Assembly: GCA_002403375.1 (NCBI GenBank)
Contig: DHHQ01000027.1
Location: 104,276-168,275, forward strand
Source: Thiobacillus denitrificans
Lineage (GTDB): Bacteria; Pseudomonadota; Gammaproteobacteria; Burkholderiales; Thiobacillaceae
Length of the DNA stretch: 64,000 nucleotides
Reading direction: 5' to 3'
Of the stretch, positions 49,416 through 58,224 are shown piece after piece (position 1 is the first letter of the stretch; the number at the start of each line of letters is the position of its first letter). Below the pieces are notes generated by a model. The model ran no database searches, was not told the origin of the DNA, and saw only the letters and a list, made by a program, of their open reading frames with translations. Both the position numbers and the translations under genes were made by a program.

Positions 49416-50717
49416 TTAAGCGGCGGACTGCTTGTACTCGTTCCACTTCTCCACTTGCTCGTCCCAGTCGTCGGAACGGAAGTAGGGGTTGGAACGCGGC
49501 TCCTTGATCATGTTGGGATCGACCGGGATATCCAGACCTTCGAGGAAGTTGGTCAGGCCGATACGCTCGATCATTTCGCCGGTACGCTCGTGCTCCAGCG
49601 CGTTTTCCGCGAAGAAGTCGATGATGTTGCGGGCCAGCTCGTTCAGCTTCTCGAAGTCCTCGTCCGACTCCATCTTCATGAACGGGATCACCACGGTGCC
49701 CATGGTCGCGCCGATCTTCAGCACGCCCTTGCCGCCCACCAGGATGGTCACGCCCTTGTCGACGCCGGTGCGCAGGCCGCCGGGGATGACGTTCAGGCAG
49801 TGCATGCAGCGGACGCAGTTCTTGTTGTCGATGCACAGGGTGTTGCCGTCGCCCAGGTTGGCGGCGGACACGTGCTCGCTGGCCTTAAACTTGTCGCTCG
49901 AAACCAGGGTGATGGCCTTGGTCGGGCACTTGCTGATCACGTCGTTGACGAGATCGTTCATGCCATGGGCCTTGTAGTAGTCCTGAACCTGCGCTTCGTT
50001 GACACGGATGTTGTCGCGCCAGGTGCCGATGGTCGCCATGTCGGAACGCTGGATGGCGTTGACGCAGTCGTTCGGGCAGCCGGAGAACTTGAACTTGAAC
50101 TTGTACGGCAGGGACGGACGGTGCATGTCGTCCAGGTTGTTGTTGATGACGGTGCGCAGGGCCTTGGCTTCGTCGTAGCAGGAGTGCTCGCAACGGGCGG
50201 CGCCAACACAGGACATCGAGGTGCGCAGCGCGGGGCCGGCGCCACCGAGGTCGAAGCCCATTTCGTTGAATTCGTCGAAGGCACGCTGAACGTCAGCGGT
50301 CTTGATGCCCTGGAACATGATGTCGCCGGACTGACCGTGGAACGCGATCAGGCCCGAGCCACCGGTCGCCGACCAGACGTCGCACATCTTGCGCAGCAGA
50401 TCGGAGGTGTAGTGCATGCCGGCGGGCGGCTGGATGCGCAGGGTGTGGAATTCTGCGGCTTCGGGGAACAGGGGCTGATGGTTTTCATCCTTCAGCTCGG
50501 TGAAACGGGGGATAACGCCGCCGCCGTAACCGAACACGCCGACCGTACCGCCCTTCCAGTAACCGAACTTGGTCTTGTAGGAGGTTTCCAGCTGACCCAT
50601 CAGGTCAACCATCATGTCGTTGTCTTTAGCCAGACGCTTGAGGCCGGTCACGAAGCTGGGCCACGGGCCTTTCTCGAGCTCGTCCAGATTGGGCGTATCA
50701 ATCATTTGCTTTGCCAT
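49416..50717 (-). CDS. dsrA: DsrA, dissimilatory sulfite reductase alpha subunit
   Basis: Catalytic alpha subunit of reverse-type DsrAB, which oxidises DsrC-bound sulfane sulfur to sulfite in the cytoplasm, 433 aa. The sirohaem-coupled [4Fe-4S] ligands follow the Cx5C-n-Cx3C pattern: C170 and C176 in SCVGAARCEHSC, C214 and C218 in SGCPNDC. A ferredoxin domain holds C301, C304 and C307 (NCVRCMHCLNVIPGG). TAGGAGAGAAG is a strong ribosome binding site. It is the first gene of the dsrABEFHCMKLJOPNR-cysG run. Confidence 0.97.
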   Translation of the reverse strand: MAKQMIDTPNLDELEKGPWPSFVTGLKRLAKDNDMMVDLMGQLETSYKTKFGYWKGGTVGVFGYGGGVIPRFTELKDENHQPLFPEAAEFHTLRIQPPAGMHYTSDLLRKMCDVWSATGGSGLIAFHGQSGDIMFQGIKTADVQRAFDEFNEMGFDLGGAGPALRTSMSCVGAARCEHSCYDEAKALRTVINNNLDDMHRPSLPYKFKFKFSGCPNDCVNAIQRSDMATIGTWRDNIRVNEAQVQDYYKAHGMNDLVNDVISKCPTKAITLVSSDKFKASEHVSAANLGDGNTLCIDNKNCVRCMHCLNVIPGGLRTGVDKGVTILVGGKGVLKIGATMGTVVIPFMKMESDEDFEKLNELARNIIDFFAENALEHERTGEMIERIGLTNFLEGLDIPVDPNMIKEPRSNPYFRSDDWDEQVEKWNEYKQSAA

Positions 50718-50814
50718 TCTTCTCTCCTAGAAAATTTCGAAATGCCCGCTCAGCCGACAGCTCAACGGTATTCCAGCATCGTATTGGGTTGACGGTTGCG
50801 CCACCATCATTCTC

Positions 50815-50870
50815 ATGGGTAAGACGGCTACCCCATCGCGGTAGGACCCCTCCTACCCAAAAGGAGTAGT
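50815..50870. promoter_or_regulatory. Stacked palindromes and a NarL-type heptamer upstream of dsrA
   Basis: ATGGGTA...TACCCCAT (50815-50836) is followed by the perfect dyad GTAGGA-CCCC-TCCTAC (50841-50856), then TACCCAA-A-AGGAGTA (50854-50868). AGGAGTA fits the complement of the NarL heptamer TACYYMT exactly; the other TAC repeats match all but the last base. About 100-150 bases upstream of the dsrA start, this is where an activator or repressor would bind. Confidence 0.5.
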
Positions 50871-50890
50871 CCGATTTCCCCAACGCGGGA

Positions 50891-50919
50891 ATGCCTCATC
50901 TCGAGAAAGGGTGAGACAT
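50891..50919. promoter_or_regulatory. Imperfect dyad ATGyCTCAyC...GrTGAGrCAT
   Basis: ATGCCTCATC and GGGTGAGACAT flank a 9-base centre and are near-complements of each other. It is a plausible operator midway between the two divergent genes. The binding factor is unknown. Confidence 0.45.
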
Positions 50920-51091
50920 TACGGGTCCGCCACATGAACCCATAAGCGTATTAAAATATTGTTGCAAACGCAAGCCCCCGACCCCAACAGGGTTGAAAGC
51001 CGCACATCGCGCCCCCACTCATGGAGCGACGCAATGTTCACGCGCAACACACGACACGCTTAATCCATATCGCGACACGGACCGAGATTCC

Positions 51092-51309
51092 ATGCCTGAG
51101 ATCACCCCTATCGACAAGATGCGCCTGCCCTTCGGCGGCCAGGAAGTCGAATTCCAGCACCTGACCCATGAAGCGGGGGGCGTGCCGTTCCTGCGCATCC
51201 GCATCCGCGAGAACAAGCGCTTCACCATTTTCGACGTCGACCCCGCCAGCGCGGCGAAGTGGGCCGAGCTGATGCAGGCGTGGGCCAGGGACAACGCCGG
51301 GGACACGCC

Positions 51310-51313
<4 letters not shown>
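51092..51313 (+). CDS. Small conserved hypothetical protein (73 aa), first gene of the divergent dsr-linked operon
   Basis: Soluble 73-aa protein, MPEITPIDKMRLPFGG then EVEFQHLTHEAGGVPFLRIR and RFTIFDVDPASAAKWAELMQ. It has no cysteine, signal peptide or TM helix. It resembles small uncharacterised proteins that I believe are grouped as DUF6967, but I hold that loosely. Its stop overlaps the start of the Cas6-like gene (ATGA, 51310-51313), so the two are translationally coupled. The ribosome binding site is weak (CGAGATT). Confidence 0.7.
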
Positions 51314-51996
<683 letters not shown>

Positions 51997-52020
51997 GCAA
52001 CCAACCCGAAAGGAGAAACC

Positions 52021-52353
52021 ATGGCTTATGTTGTAAACGGCGAAGAGCTCGAAACCGGCGAAGAGGACTTTCTGCTGGAAGCCAACTTCAGCGACGATGT
52101 CCCCCCGGTGATCGCCGCGGCGGAAAAAATCACGCTGACCGACGAGCACTGGACGGTCATCAATTTCATGCGCGAGAAGTACAAGGAAGACGGCGCGACC
52201 CCGAACTTCCGCAACATGCTGTCCGAGATGGAAGATCTGTATCCGGGCACCGACTGGAAGAAGAAGCTGTACGAGCTGTTCCCCAACCAGCCCGCACGCC
52301 AGTCGGCGCGCGTCGCCGGCCTGACCAAGCCTTACGGCAAGGGCGGCTACTAA
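52021..52353 (+). CDS. DsrC-family protein lacking both redox cysteines (RspA-type)
   Basis: Paralogue of DsrC/TusE, 110 aa. The fold is conserved (KITLTDEHWTVINFMREKYKE, NMLSEMEDLYP, KKLYELFPNQPARQSARVAGL), but the C-terminal arm ends KPYGKGGY. The positions of the two catalytic cysteines in DsrC are Ala and Lys, and there is no cysteine in the whole protein. It cannot carry sulfur like DsrC. Cysteine-free DsrC homologues have been called RspA and suggested to be regulatory. A strong AAAGGAGAAACC ribosome binding site precedes it, and a terminator follows. Confidence 0.88.
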   Translation: MAYVVNGEELETGEEDFLLEANFSDDVPPVIAAAEKITLTDEHWTVINFMREKYKEDGATPNFRNMLSEMEDLYPGTDWKKKLYELFPNQPARQSARVAGLTKPYGKGGY

Positions 52354-52374
52354 GCCTCAGGCAGCAGTACCGCG

Positions 52375-52404
52375 CGGGCAGCGATGAAACTCGCTGCCCG
52401 TTTT
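52375..52404 (+). terminator. Rho-independent terminator after the DsrC paralogue
   Basis: Perfect 10-bp stem CGGGCAGCGA/TCGCTGCCCG with a 6-base loop, directly followed by TTTT. It sits 21 bases after the stop and 34 bases before the sulfurtransferase gene, so it splits the operon or attenuates readthrough. Confidence 0.85.
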
Positions 52405-52438
52405 CGTCTCGAAGTTCTCATCACAGGCTTCAAGCATC

Positions 52439-53287
52439 ATGTTTTCCAACACCCTCGTTACCACTGAAGACCTGGCCGCACACCTGGACGACCCCAACTG
52501 GGTCATCCTCGACTGCCGTTTCACCCTCACCGACACCGAGGCGGGTCGTCAGGCCTACGAGAAAGCACACATCCCGGGTGCACGCTACGTGCATCTGGAC
52601 AACGACCTGTCGGCCCCGGTCGGGGAGAAGACCGGCCGCCATCCCCTGCCCGACCCCGAGGTGCTGACCGCCAAACTCTGCGAGTGGGGCGTCGGCGTCA
52701 ACAAGCAGGTCGTCGTCTACGACGACAGCTATGGCTCGATGGCAGTGCGGCTGTGGTGGCTGATGCGCTGGCTCGGCCACCCCGGCGTCGCCGTGCTGGA
52801 CGGCAACTACCAGAAGTGGACGCGCGAGAACCGCCCCGTCACTGCCGAAGTGCCCGCGCCGCACAAGGGCGCCTGCGCCTGCCTGCCCGAACCGAGCCAG
52901 GTCGTGACGGCCGACGAGATCCTGCGCGCCTCGCAGACCGGCGAGCAGCTGATACTCGACGCCCGCCCCGATCGCCGCTTCAGCGGCGAATTCGAGCCGC
53001 TCGACCCCGTCGCGGGCCACGTTCCCGGCGCGGTCAACTGGCCCTTCGACGAGAACCTCGACCTCGACGGCACCTTCCTGCCGCCCGAGGCGCTGCGCGA
53101 GAACTACCAGGCGATGCTGAAGGGCAAGGCGCCCTGGCAGGTGCTGCACATGTGCGGCTCCGGCGTCACCGCCTGCCACAACGTCCTGGCGATGGAAATC
53201 GCCGGGCTTCCCGGCTCCCGCCTCTACCCCGGCTCGTGGAGCGAGTGGATCACCGATCCGTCCCGCCCCGTCGCCACAGGAGAATAA
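52439..53287 (+). CDS. Rhodanese-type sulfurtransferase (two-domain TST/MST family)
   Basis: Cytoplasmic thiosulfate or 3-mercaptopyruvate sulfurtransferase of 282 aa with two rhodanese domains. The N-terminal one is inactive-looking (WVILDCRFTLTD...VVVYDDSYGSMAVRLWWLMR region). The C-terminal one carries Cys239 in the active loop MCGSGVTAC, the CG[SA]GVTA form usual for 3-mercaptopyruvate/thiosulfate sulfurtransferases. It could mobilise sulfane sulfur toward DsrEFH or detoxify it; the context next to rdsr supports a role in sulfur oxidation. It is followed two bases later by the 206-aa gene. Confidence 0.92.
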   Translation: MFSNTLVTTEDLAAHLDDPNWVILDCRFTLTDTEAGRQAYEKAHIPGARYVHLDNDLSAPVGEKTGRHPLPDPEVLTAKLCEWGVGVNKQVVVYDDSYGSMAVRLWWLMRWLGHPGVAVLDGNYQKWTRENRPVTAEVPAPHKGACACLPEPSQVVTADEILRASQTGEQLILDARPDRRFSGEFEPLDPVAGHVPGAVNWPFDENLDLDGTFLPPEALRENYQAMLKGKAPWQVLHMCGSGVTACHNVLAMEIAGLPGSRLYPGSWSEWITDPSRPVATGE

Positions 53288-53289
53288 GC

Positions 53290-53910
53290 ATGGTCAAACC
53301 CGTACGTGTCCGCACCGTCTGGTTCAAGAAGGACGGCGAACGCAGTGCCGAGGAGATCGCCACCGCGGTCGCCTCCACCGTCTGGCGCGTCGCCGACAAG
53401 GCGGTCGACAACCTCGGCCGCGAGAACTACGACATCATCACCCCGGCGCGCGGCTTCAAGCTGATCGCCGAGTTCGTCGCCTTCCTGACGCACTACTGCG
53501 ACCGCATGGCCTACGCCTCGCTCTCGCCCGAGCGCCGTGTCGCAGTGCTGCAGGCGATCAGCAACCGCCTCGGCGAGGTGATGGAGGAAAACATCATCAG
53601 CGTGGTCGGCCCCGACCCCAGCCGCAACTTCAAGGCCGAGTTCATCGACTTCCTCAACCGCCGCTTCGCCGACTACGCCGAATTCGAGTTTCCCGATGAC
53701 GAGAAGGCGAGCTTCCCGGCGCTGCGCTTCCTCGGCCTGCAGATCCGCGAGGAGATGGGCGAGAACGACAAGACCTGGATCATGGACCAGATCATGGACA
53801 TCGAGATGCCCGAGATGATGGGCACGGTCAGGAAGAGCTTCAAGGGCCTGCTGTCCGACGCGCCGGTCAAGCGCGGCTTCGGTTCCCCGGACATGCTGCC
53901 GCCGGAATAA
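53290..53910 (+). CDS. Unrecognised dsr-linked protein (206 aa)
   Basis: I do not recognise this family. It is a soluble, mostly helical, acidic protein of 206 aa. Blocks include VRTVWFKKDGERSAEEIATA, FKLIAEFVAFLTHYCDRMAY and ISNRLGEVMEENIISVVGPD, and it ends SFKGLLSDAPVKRGFGSPDM. It has one cysteine (HYCDR). It has no signal peptide. It is tightly packed between the sulfurtransferase (2-base gap) and the dioxygenase-like gene (4-base gap), so it is probably functionally tied to them. It does not look like the larger DsrS protein of purple sulfur bacteria. Confidence 0.7.
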   Translation: MVKPVRVRTVWFKKDGERSAEEIATAVASTVWRVADKAVDNLGRENYDIITPARGFKLIAEFVAFLTHYCDRMAYASLSPERRVAVLQAISNRLGEVMEENIISVVGPDPSRNFKAEFIDFLNRRFADYAEFEFPDDEKASFPALRFLGLQIREEMGENDKTWIMDQIMDIEMPEMMGTVRKSFKGLLSDAPVKRGFGSPDMLPPE

Positions 53911-53914
53911 GTCC

Positions 53915-54829
53915 TTGAGCCGCTCGCCCTTCGACCTCGCCAACGAATCCGGCTACCGCGCCTGGCGCGACGCCAAGCTCGCCGCGTACCCGCGCCGCGT
54001 CGACGATCTCGTCGTGCCGGTCGCCGACCCGCGGCACCTGGCGGCAGACGAATTCGCCGCCCTCGAGGGCCGCTGCGCGCGCGCCAACATGGCGATCTAC
54101 AGCGCGCCGCACCTGCCGGCCGCCGACAAGTCGATTCCCCGGCTGCTGGGGCAGCAGCTCGGCCTCACCCGGCTGGAGGGAAACTACCTCGCCGACGAGG
54201 ACGGCCTCTCGTCGATCACGCCCGCGGACGGCGAAGCCGGCGGCGTGCGCGGCGACTTCATCCCCTACACCCACAAGCCGATCAACTGGCACACCGACGG
54301 CTACTACAACGCGCTCGACCGCCGCATCCTCGGCATGACGCTGCACTGCGCGCAGGACGCCGAATCCGGCGGCGAGAACGCACTGCTCGACCACGAGATC
54401 GCCTACCTCCAGCTGCGCGACGTGAATCCCGACTACGTCGCCGCGCTGATGCAGCCCGACGCAATGACCATCCCGGCGCGCATGGACGAGGACAACGTGG
54501 CGCGTCCGGAGCAGTCGGGCCCCGTGTTCGCGGTCGACCCCGAGCAAGGTTTCCTCGTCATGCGTTACACCGCGCGCACCCGCTCGATCGTGTGGAAGGC
54601 CGACCCCGTCACCCAGGACGCAGTCAGGACGCTGGCCGAGATTCTCGCGAGCTCGGAATACATCCTGACCGCACGGCTCGCCCCCGGCATGGGCCTCGTC
54701 TGCAACAACGTGCTGCATACCCGCAGCGCATTTTCCGATTCGCCCGCCCATCGCCGCCTGCTCTACCGCGGCCGCTACTACGACCGCCTGCGCTTTGACC
54801 TGAACCCGCCCGCCGCGCACGCCGCCTAG
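53915..54829 (+). CDS. TauD/TfdA-type Fe(II)/2-oxoglutarate dioxygenase
   Basis: Protein of 304 aa with the jelly-roll dioxygenase facial triad. His126 and Asp128 lie in NWHTDGYYN, and the distal His268 in NNVLHTRSAF is followed by RRLLYRGRYYDR for 2-oxoglutarate binding. Members desulfonate taurine, oxidise alkylsulfates or hydroxylate other small molecules; the substrate here is not deducible. The start is TTG 53915, four bases after the 206-aa gene. It closes the divergent operon linked to rdsr, so a sulfonate or related organosulfur substrate is possible but unproven. Confidence 0.85.
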   Translation: MSRSPFDLANESGYRAWRDAKLAAYPRRVDDLVVPVADPRHLAADEFAALEGRCARANMAIYSAPHLPAADKSIPRLLGQQLGLTRLEGNYLADEDGLSSITPADGEAGGVRGDFIPYTHKPINWHTDGYYNALDRRILGMTLHCAQDAESGGENALLDHEIAYLQLRDVNPDYVAALMQPDAMTIPARMDEDNVARPEQSGPVFAVDPEQGFLVMRYTARTRSIVWKADPVTQDAVRTLAEILASSEYILTARLAPGMGLVCNNVLHTRSAFSDSPAHRRLLYRGRYYDRLRFDLNPPAAHAA

Positions 54830-54839
54830 CGCGGTCGGG

Positions 54840-54845
54840 TAAAAT
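54840..54845 (+). promoter_or_regulatory. Possible -10 box for hemA
   Basis: TAAAAT 32 bases upstream of the hemA ATG. No good -35 is seen. Confidence 0.35.
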
Positions 54846-54876
54846 AGCGGTCTTTGTTTATCGGCCACCTGCCGTC

Positions 54877-56130
54877 ATGCAGCTTCTCACCCTCGGGGTC
54901 AATCATCACACTGCACCGCTCGCGATCCGCGAGCGGGTCGCGTTCGGCCCCGACAAGCTGGTGGAAGCGCTGCACGACCTCACGCAGAGCCAGCGCGCGT
55001 CCGAAGTCGCAATCCTGTCGACCTGCAACCGCACCGAGCTGTACGTCAACACGCCTTCACCCGACGCCGTGGCGCAGTGGCTCGCCGACTTCCACCACAT
55101 CGAACAGCGCGAGCTCGCCCCCTATCTCTACACGCTGCCGCGCGAGCAGGCCGCGCAGCACGCCTTCCGCGTCGCCGCCGGGCTGGACTCGATGGTGCTT
55201 GGCGAAACCCAGATCCTCGGCCAGATGAAGCAGGCGGTCGCCACCGCCGAGGAAGCCGGCACGCTCGGCCTGCTGCTGCACAAGCTGTTCCAGCGCACCT
55301 TCTCGGTCGCCAAGGAAGTGCGCACCAGCACCGAGATCGGCGCCAATTCGGTTTCCATGGCGGCCGCCGCGGTGCGGCTCGCCGAACGCATCTTCCCCAG
55401 CATCGGGGACCAGGCCTGCCTGTTCATCGGCGCCGGCGAGATGATCGAGCTGTGCATCACCCACTTCGCCGCCCAGCACCCGCGCCGCATGACGGTCGCC
55501 AATCGCACCGCCGAGCGGGCGCGTCCACTGGCCGAGCGCTTCAACGCGGGCGTGATCCCGCTGACGGCACTGCCCGAGGAACTGCCCGCGTACGACATCA
55601 TCATCACCTCGACCGCGAGCCCGCTGCCCATCCTCGGCAAGGGCATGCTGGAGCGCGCGATCAAGCAGCGCCGTCATCGCCCGGTCTTCATCGTCGACCT
55701 CGCCGTGCCGCGCGACGTCGAAGCCGAAGTGGCCGACATGGACGACGTGTTCCTCTACAGCGTCGACGACCTCGGCCAGGTCGTGCGCGAAGGTCTGGAC
55801 AACCGCGTCGCCCAGGTCGCGCAGGCCGAAGCGATCATCGAGACCAGCGTCGAAAACTTCGTGCACTGGATGGAAGGCCGCGAACTGGTGCCGGTGATCC
55901 GCAGCCTGCGTGATTCCGCCGAACGCCACCGCCGCCACGAGATCGAGAGAGCCGAACGGGCGCTGGCACGCGGCGACGATCCGCGCGCCGTGCTCGACGC
56001 GATGAGCCACGCGCTCGCCAACAAGCTGCTGCACGCCCCCACCCACGCGCTCAACCATGCCACGCGCGCCGAGCGCGAGCAGATCGCCCGCCTGATCCGC
56101 CAGCTCTACGGGCTGCACCAGGACAGTTGA
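54877..56130 (+). CDS. hemA: Glutamyl-tRNA reductase HemA
   Basis: First committed enzyme of C5 tetrapyrrole synthesis, reducing glutamyl-tRNA to glutamate-1-semialdehyde, 417 aa. LLTLGVNHHTAPLAIRERVAF and AILSTCNRTELYV (catalytic Cys) identify it, with LGETQILGQMKQAV and the NADPH domain CLFIGAGEMIELC. The C-terminal dimerisation helix includes LANKLLHAPTHALNH. It supplies haem and sirohaem precursors for the Dsr system. It is followed by prfA and prmC, the standard order. Confidence 0.97.
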   Translation: MQLLTLGVNHHTAPLAIRERVAFGPDKLVEALHDLTQSQRASEVAILSTCNRTELYVNTPSPDAVAQWLADFHHIEQRELAPYLYTLPREQAAQHAFRVAAGLDSMVLGETQILGQMKQAVATAEEAGTLGLLLHKLFQRTFSVAKEVRTSTEIGANSVSMAAAAVRLAERIFPSIGDQACLFIGAGEMIELCITHFAAQHPRRMTVANRTAERARPLAERFNAGVIPLTALPEELPAYDIIITSTASPLPILGKGMLERAIKQRRHRPVFIVDLAVPRDVEAEVADMDDVFLYSVDDLGQVVREGLDNRVAQVAQAEAIIETSVENFVHWMEGRELVPVIRSLRDSAERHRRHEIERAERALARGDDPRAVLDAMSHALANKLLHAPTHALNHATRAEREQIARLIRQLYGLHQDS

Positions 56131-56140
56131 GGGTCGCCGC

Positions 56141-57223
56141 ATGAAGGCCTCGCTCGCCGACAAGCTCGCTCGCGCCGACGAGCGGCTGCAGGAGATCGAC
56201 GCATTGCTCGCGCAGCCCGAGATCGCGGGCGACATGGACAGCTTCCGCAGGCTCTCCCGCGAGCGCGCCGATCTCGATCCGGTCGTCGCGCTGTACCGCC
56301 AGTACAGGCAGGTCGAAGCCGACCAGAAGGCTGCGGGCGAGATGCTCGCCGACCCCGAACTGCGCGAACTCGCCGAGGCCGAGCTCGCCGACGGCGAGGC
56401 GAAGGTCGCCAGGCTCGAAACGGCGCTGCAGGCGGCGCTCCTGCCGCGTGACCCCAACGACGAGCGCAACATCTTCCTCGAGATCCGCGCCGGCACCGGC
56501 GGCGACGAGTCCGCGCTGTTCGCCGGCAGCCTGCTGCGCATGTACACGCGCTACGCCGAGCGCTGCGGCTGGAAAGTCGAGATCGTGTCGGAAAATCCCG
56601 GCGAGGTCGGCGGCTACAAGGAAGTCATCGTGCGCATCGTCGGCCACGGCGCCTACTCGCGGCTGAAGTTCGAGTCCGGCGGCCACCGCGTGCAACGGGT
56701 GCCCGAAACCGAGTCGCAGGGGCGCATCCACACCTCCGCCTGCACCGTCGCGGTGATGCCGGAAGCCGACGAGGTCGGCGAGGTCGAGATCAATCCGGCC
56801 GACCTCCGGATCGACACCTTCCGCGCATCGGGTGCCGGCGGCCAGCACATCAACAAGACCGACTCCGCGGTGCGCATCACCCACCTGCCGACCGGCCTCG
56901 TGGTCGAGTGCCAGGACGACCGCTCGCAGCACCGCAACCGCGCGCAGGCACTCGCCGTGCTGGCGGCGCGCCTGAAGGACCGCGAGCTGCATCAGCAGCA
57001 GGCGGCCGAGGCGAGCACGCGCAAGAGCCTCATCGGCACCGGCGACCGCTCCGACCGCATCCGTACCTACAACTTCCCGCAGGGCCGCGTCACCGACCAC
57101 CGCATCAACCTCACGCTCCACAAGATCGACGCGATGATGGACGGCGACCTGACCGAGCTCGTCGACGCGCTGTCGGCCGAGCACCAGGCCGAACAGCTGG
57201 CCGCGCTGTCCGGGGAAGCGTGA
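56141..57223 (+). CDS. prfA: Peptide chain release factor 1
   Basis: Release factor recognising UAA and UAG, 360 aa. The peptidyl-tRNA hydrolysis motif GAGGQHINKTDSAVRITHLP contains GGQ, and the stop-codon recognition loop RVPETESQGRIHTSA contains PxT (PET). It lies 10 bases after hemA and is followed one base later by prmC, whose product methylates the GGQ glutamine. Confidence 0.97.
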   Translation: MKASLADKLARADERLQEIDALLAQPEIAGDMDSFRRLSRERADLDPVVALYRQYRQVEADQKAAGEMLADPELRELAEAELADGEAKVARLETALQAALLPRDPNDERNIFLEIRAGTGGDESALFAGSLLRMYTRYAERCGWKVEIVSENPGEVGGYKEVIVRIVGHGAYSRLKFESGGHRVQRVPETESQGRIHTSACTVAVMPEADEVGEVEINPADLRIDTFRASGAGGQHINKTDSAVRITHLPTGLVVECQDDRSQHRNRAQALAVLAARLKDRELHQQQAAEASTRKSLIGTGDRSDRIRTYNFPQGRVTDHRINLTLHKIDAMMDGDLTELVDALSAEHQAEQLAALSGEA

Positions 57224-57224
57224 G

Positions 57225-58121
57225 GTGAGCGGCGCGGCGGCGACCGTCGCCGGGCTGCTGCACGACGCGACCGCGCGGCTGTCCGACGCGCTCGGCCTCG
57301 AGCGACGCGAGGCCCGCATCGAGGCGCGCGCGCTGGCGGTGCATGCCTGGGGGGTCGAAACCGCCTGGCTGATCGCGCACGACACCGATCGTCCCTCCCC
57401 CGCCCAGGCCGCCACCTTCCACGCCCTGCTCGAGCAACGGCTCGCCGGCCGGCCCGTCGCCTACCTCACCGGGATACGTGAATTCTACGGGCGCGCCTTC
57501 GCGGTCGGCCCGGATGTCCTGATTCCGCGTCCCGAGACCGAACTGCTGGTCGACGAGGCACTCGGCCACCTGCCCCCCGGCCGCCCGCTGCGCGTCCTCG
57601 ACCTCGGCACCGGAAGCGGCTGCGTGGCCGTCACCCTCGCGCTCGAGCGCCCGCAGGCGATCGTCACCGCTGTCGACCGTTCGCCGGCGGCCCTGGCGCT
57701 CGCCCGGCGCAACGCGGACGCGCTGCGCGCGCCCGTGCGCTTCCTGCTCAGCGACTGGTTCGACGCGGTCGCCGGGGAGCGCTTCGACCTCATCGTCGGC
57801 AACCCCCCCTACATCGCCGCCGCCGATCCCCACCTCGGCCGCGGCGACGTGCGCTTCGAACCGCTCGCCGCCCTGGCATCCGGAGACGACGGCTTCGCCG
57901 ATCTGCGGCGGATCATCCGCGACGCCCCCGCCCATCTCGCGGCGGGCGGCTGGCTCTGGCTCGAGCACGGGTTCGAGCAGGCCGACGGCGCCCGGCGCCT
58001 GCTCCAGGAGGCCGGGTTTCATGAGGTGGACACGCGAGCCGACGCGGCCGGGCTGCCGCGCATCAGCGGCGGCCGGGTGTCGGAAAATTTTACAGACGGC
58101 CGACCCTGTCCTAAGCTGTGA
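57225..58121 (+). CDS. prmC: Release factor glutamine methyltransferase PrmC
   Basis: SAM-dependent N5-glutamine methyltransferase of 298 aa. The N-terminal helical domain includes GRPVAYLTGIREFYGRAFAV. The SAM site is VLDLGTGSGCVAVTLALERP, and the catalytic NPPY motif is in LIVGNPPYIAAADPHL. The start is GTG 57225, one base after the prfA stop. Confidence 0.96.
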   Translation: MSGAAATVAGLLHDATARLSDALGLERREARIEARALAVHAWGVETAWLIAHDTDRPSPAQAATFHALLEQRLAGRPVAYLTGIREFYGRAFAVGPDVLIPRPETELLVDEALGHLPPGRPLRVLDLGTGSGCVAVTLALERPQAIVTAVDRSPAALALARRNADALRAPVRFLLSDWFDAVAGERFDLIVGNPPYIAAADPHLGRGDVRFEPLAALASGDDGFADLRRIIRDAPAHLAAGGWLWLEHGFEQADGARRLLQEAGFHEVDTRADAAGLPRISGGRVSENFTDGRPCPKL

Positions 58122-58224
58122 GCAAAGGAGGCCGCTGTATGCGGCCCGTAGCGGCACTTTCGCAGCCACTGGCGCAAATCTTGCTGCGTCGCCAGCGAGC
58201 GAATCTCACCCAAGAAGGCCAGTC

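Larger units (their letters stand above)
50718..51091. other. Divergent dsrA control region (374 bp, no gene)
   Basis: This is the only long intergenic region in the window. It lies between the divergent dsrA operon and the 51092-54829 operon and is visibly less GC-rich. It contains three dyads (50815-50836, 50841-50856, 50891-50919) and an AT-rich stretch (GTATTAAAATATTG, near 50949-50962) that could hold the plus-strand -10. I found no convincing ORF of its own and no clear sigma-70 -35/-10 pair for dsrA. Confidence 0.7.

Noticed and set aside
56141..57223. PET in place of PAT/PVT in the release factor 1 recognition loop as an anomaly
   Set aside because: The RVPETESQGRIHTSA form is, to my knowledge, common in bacterial RF1; it is not unusual.
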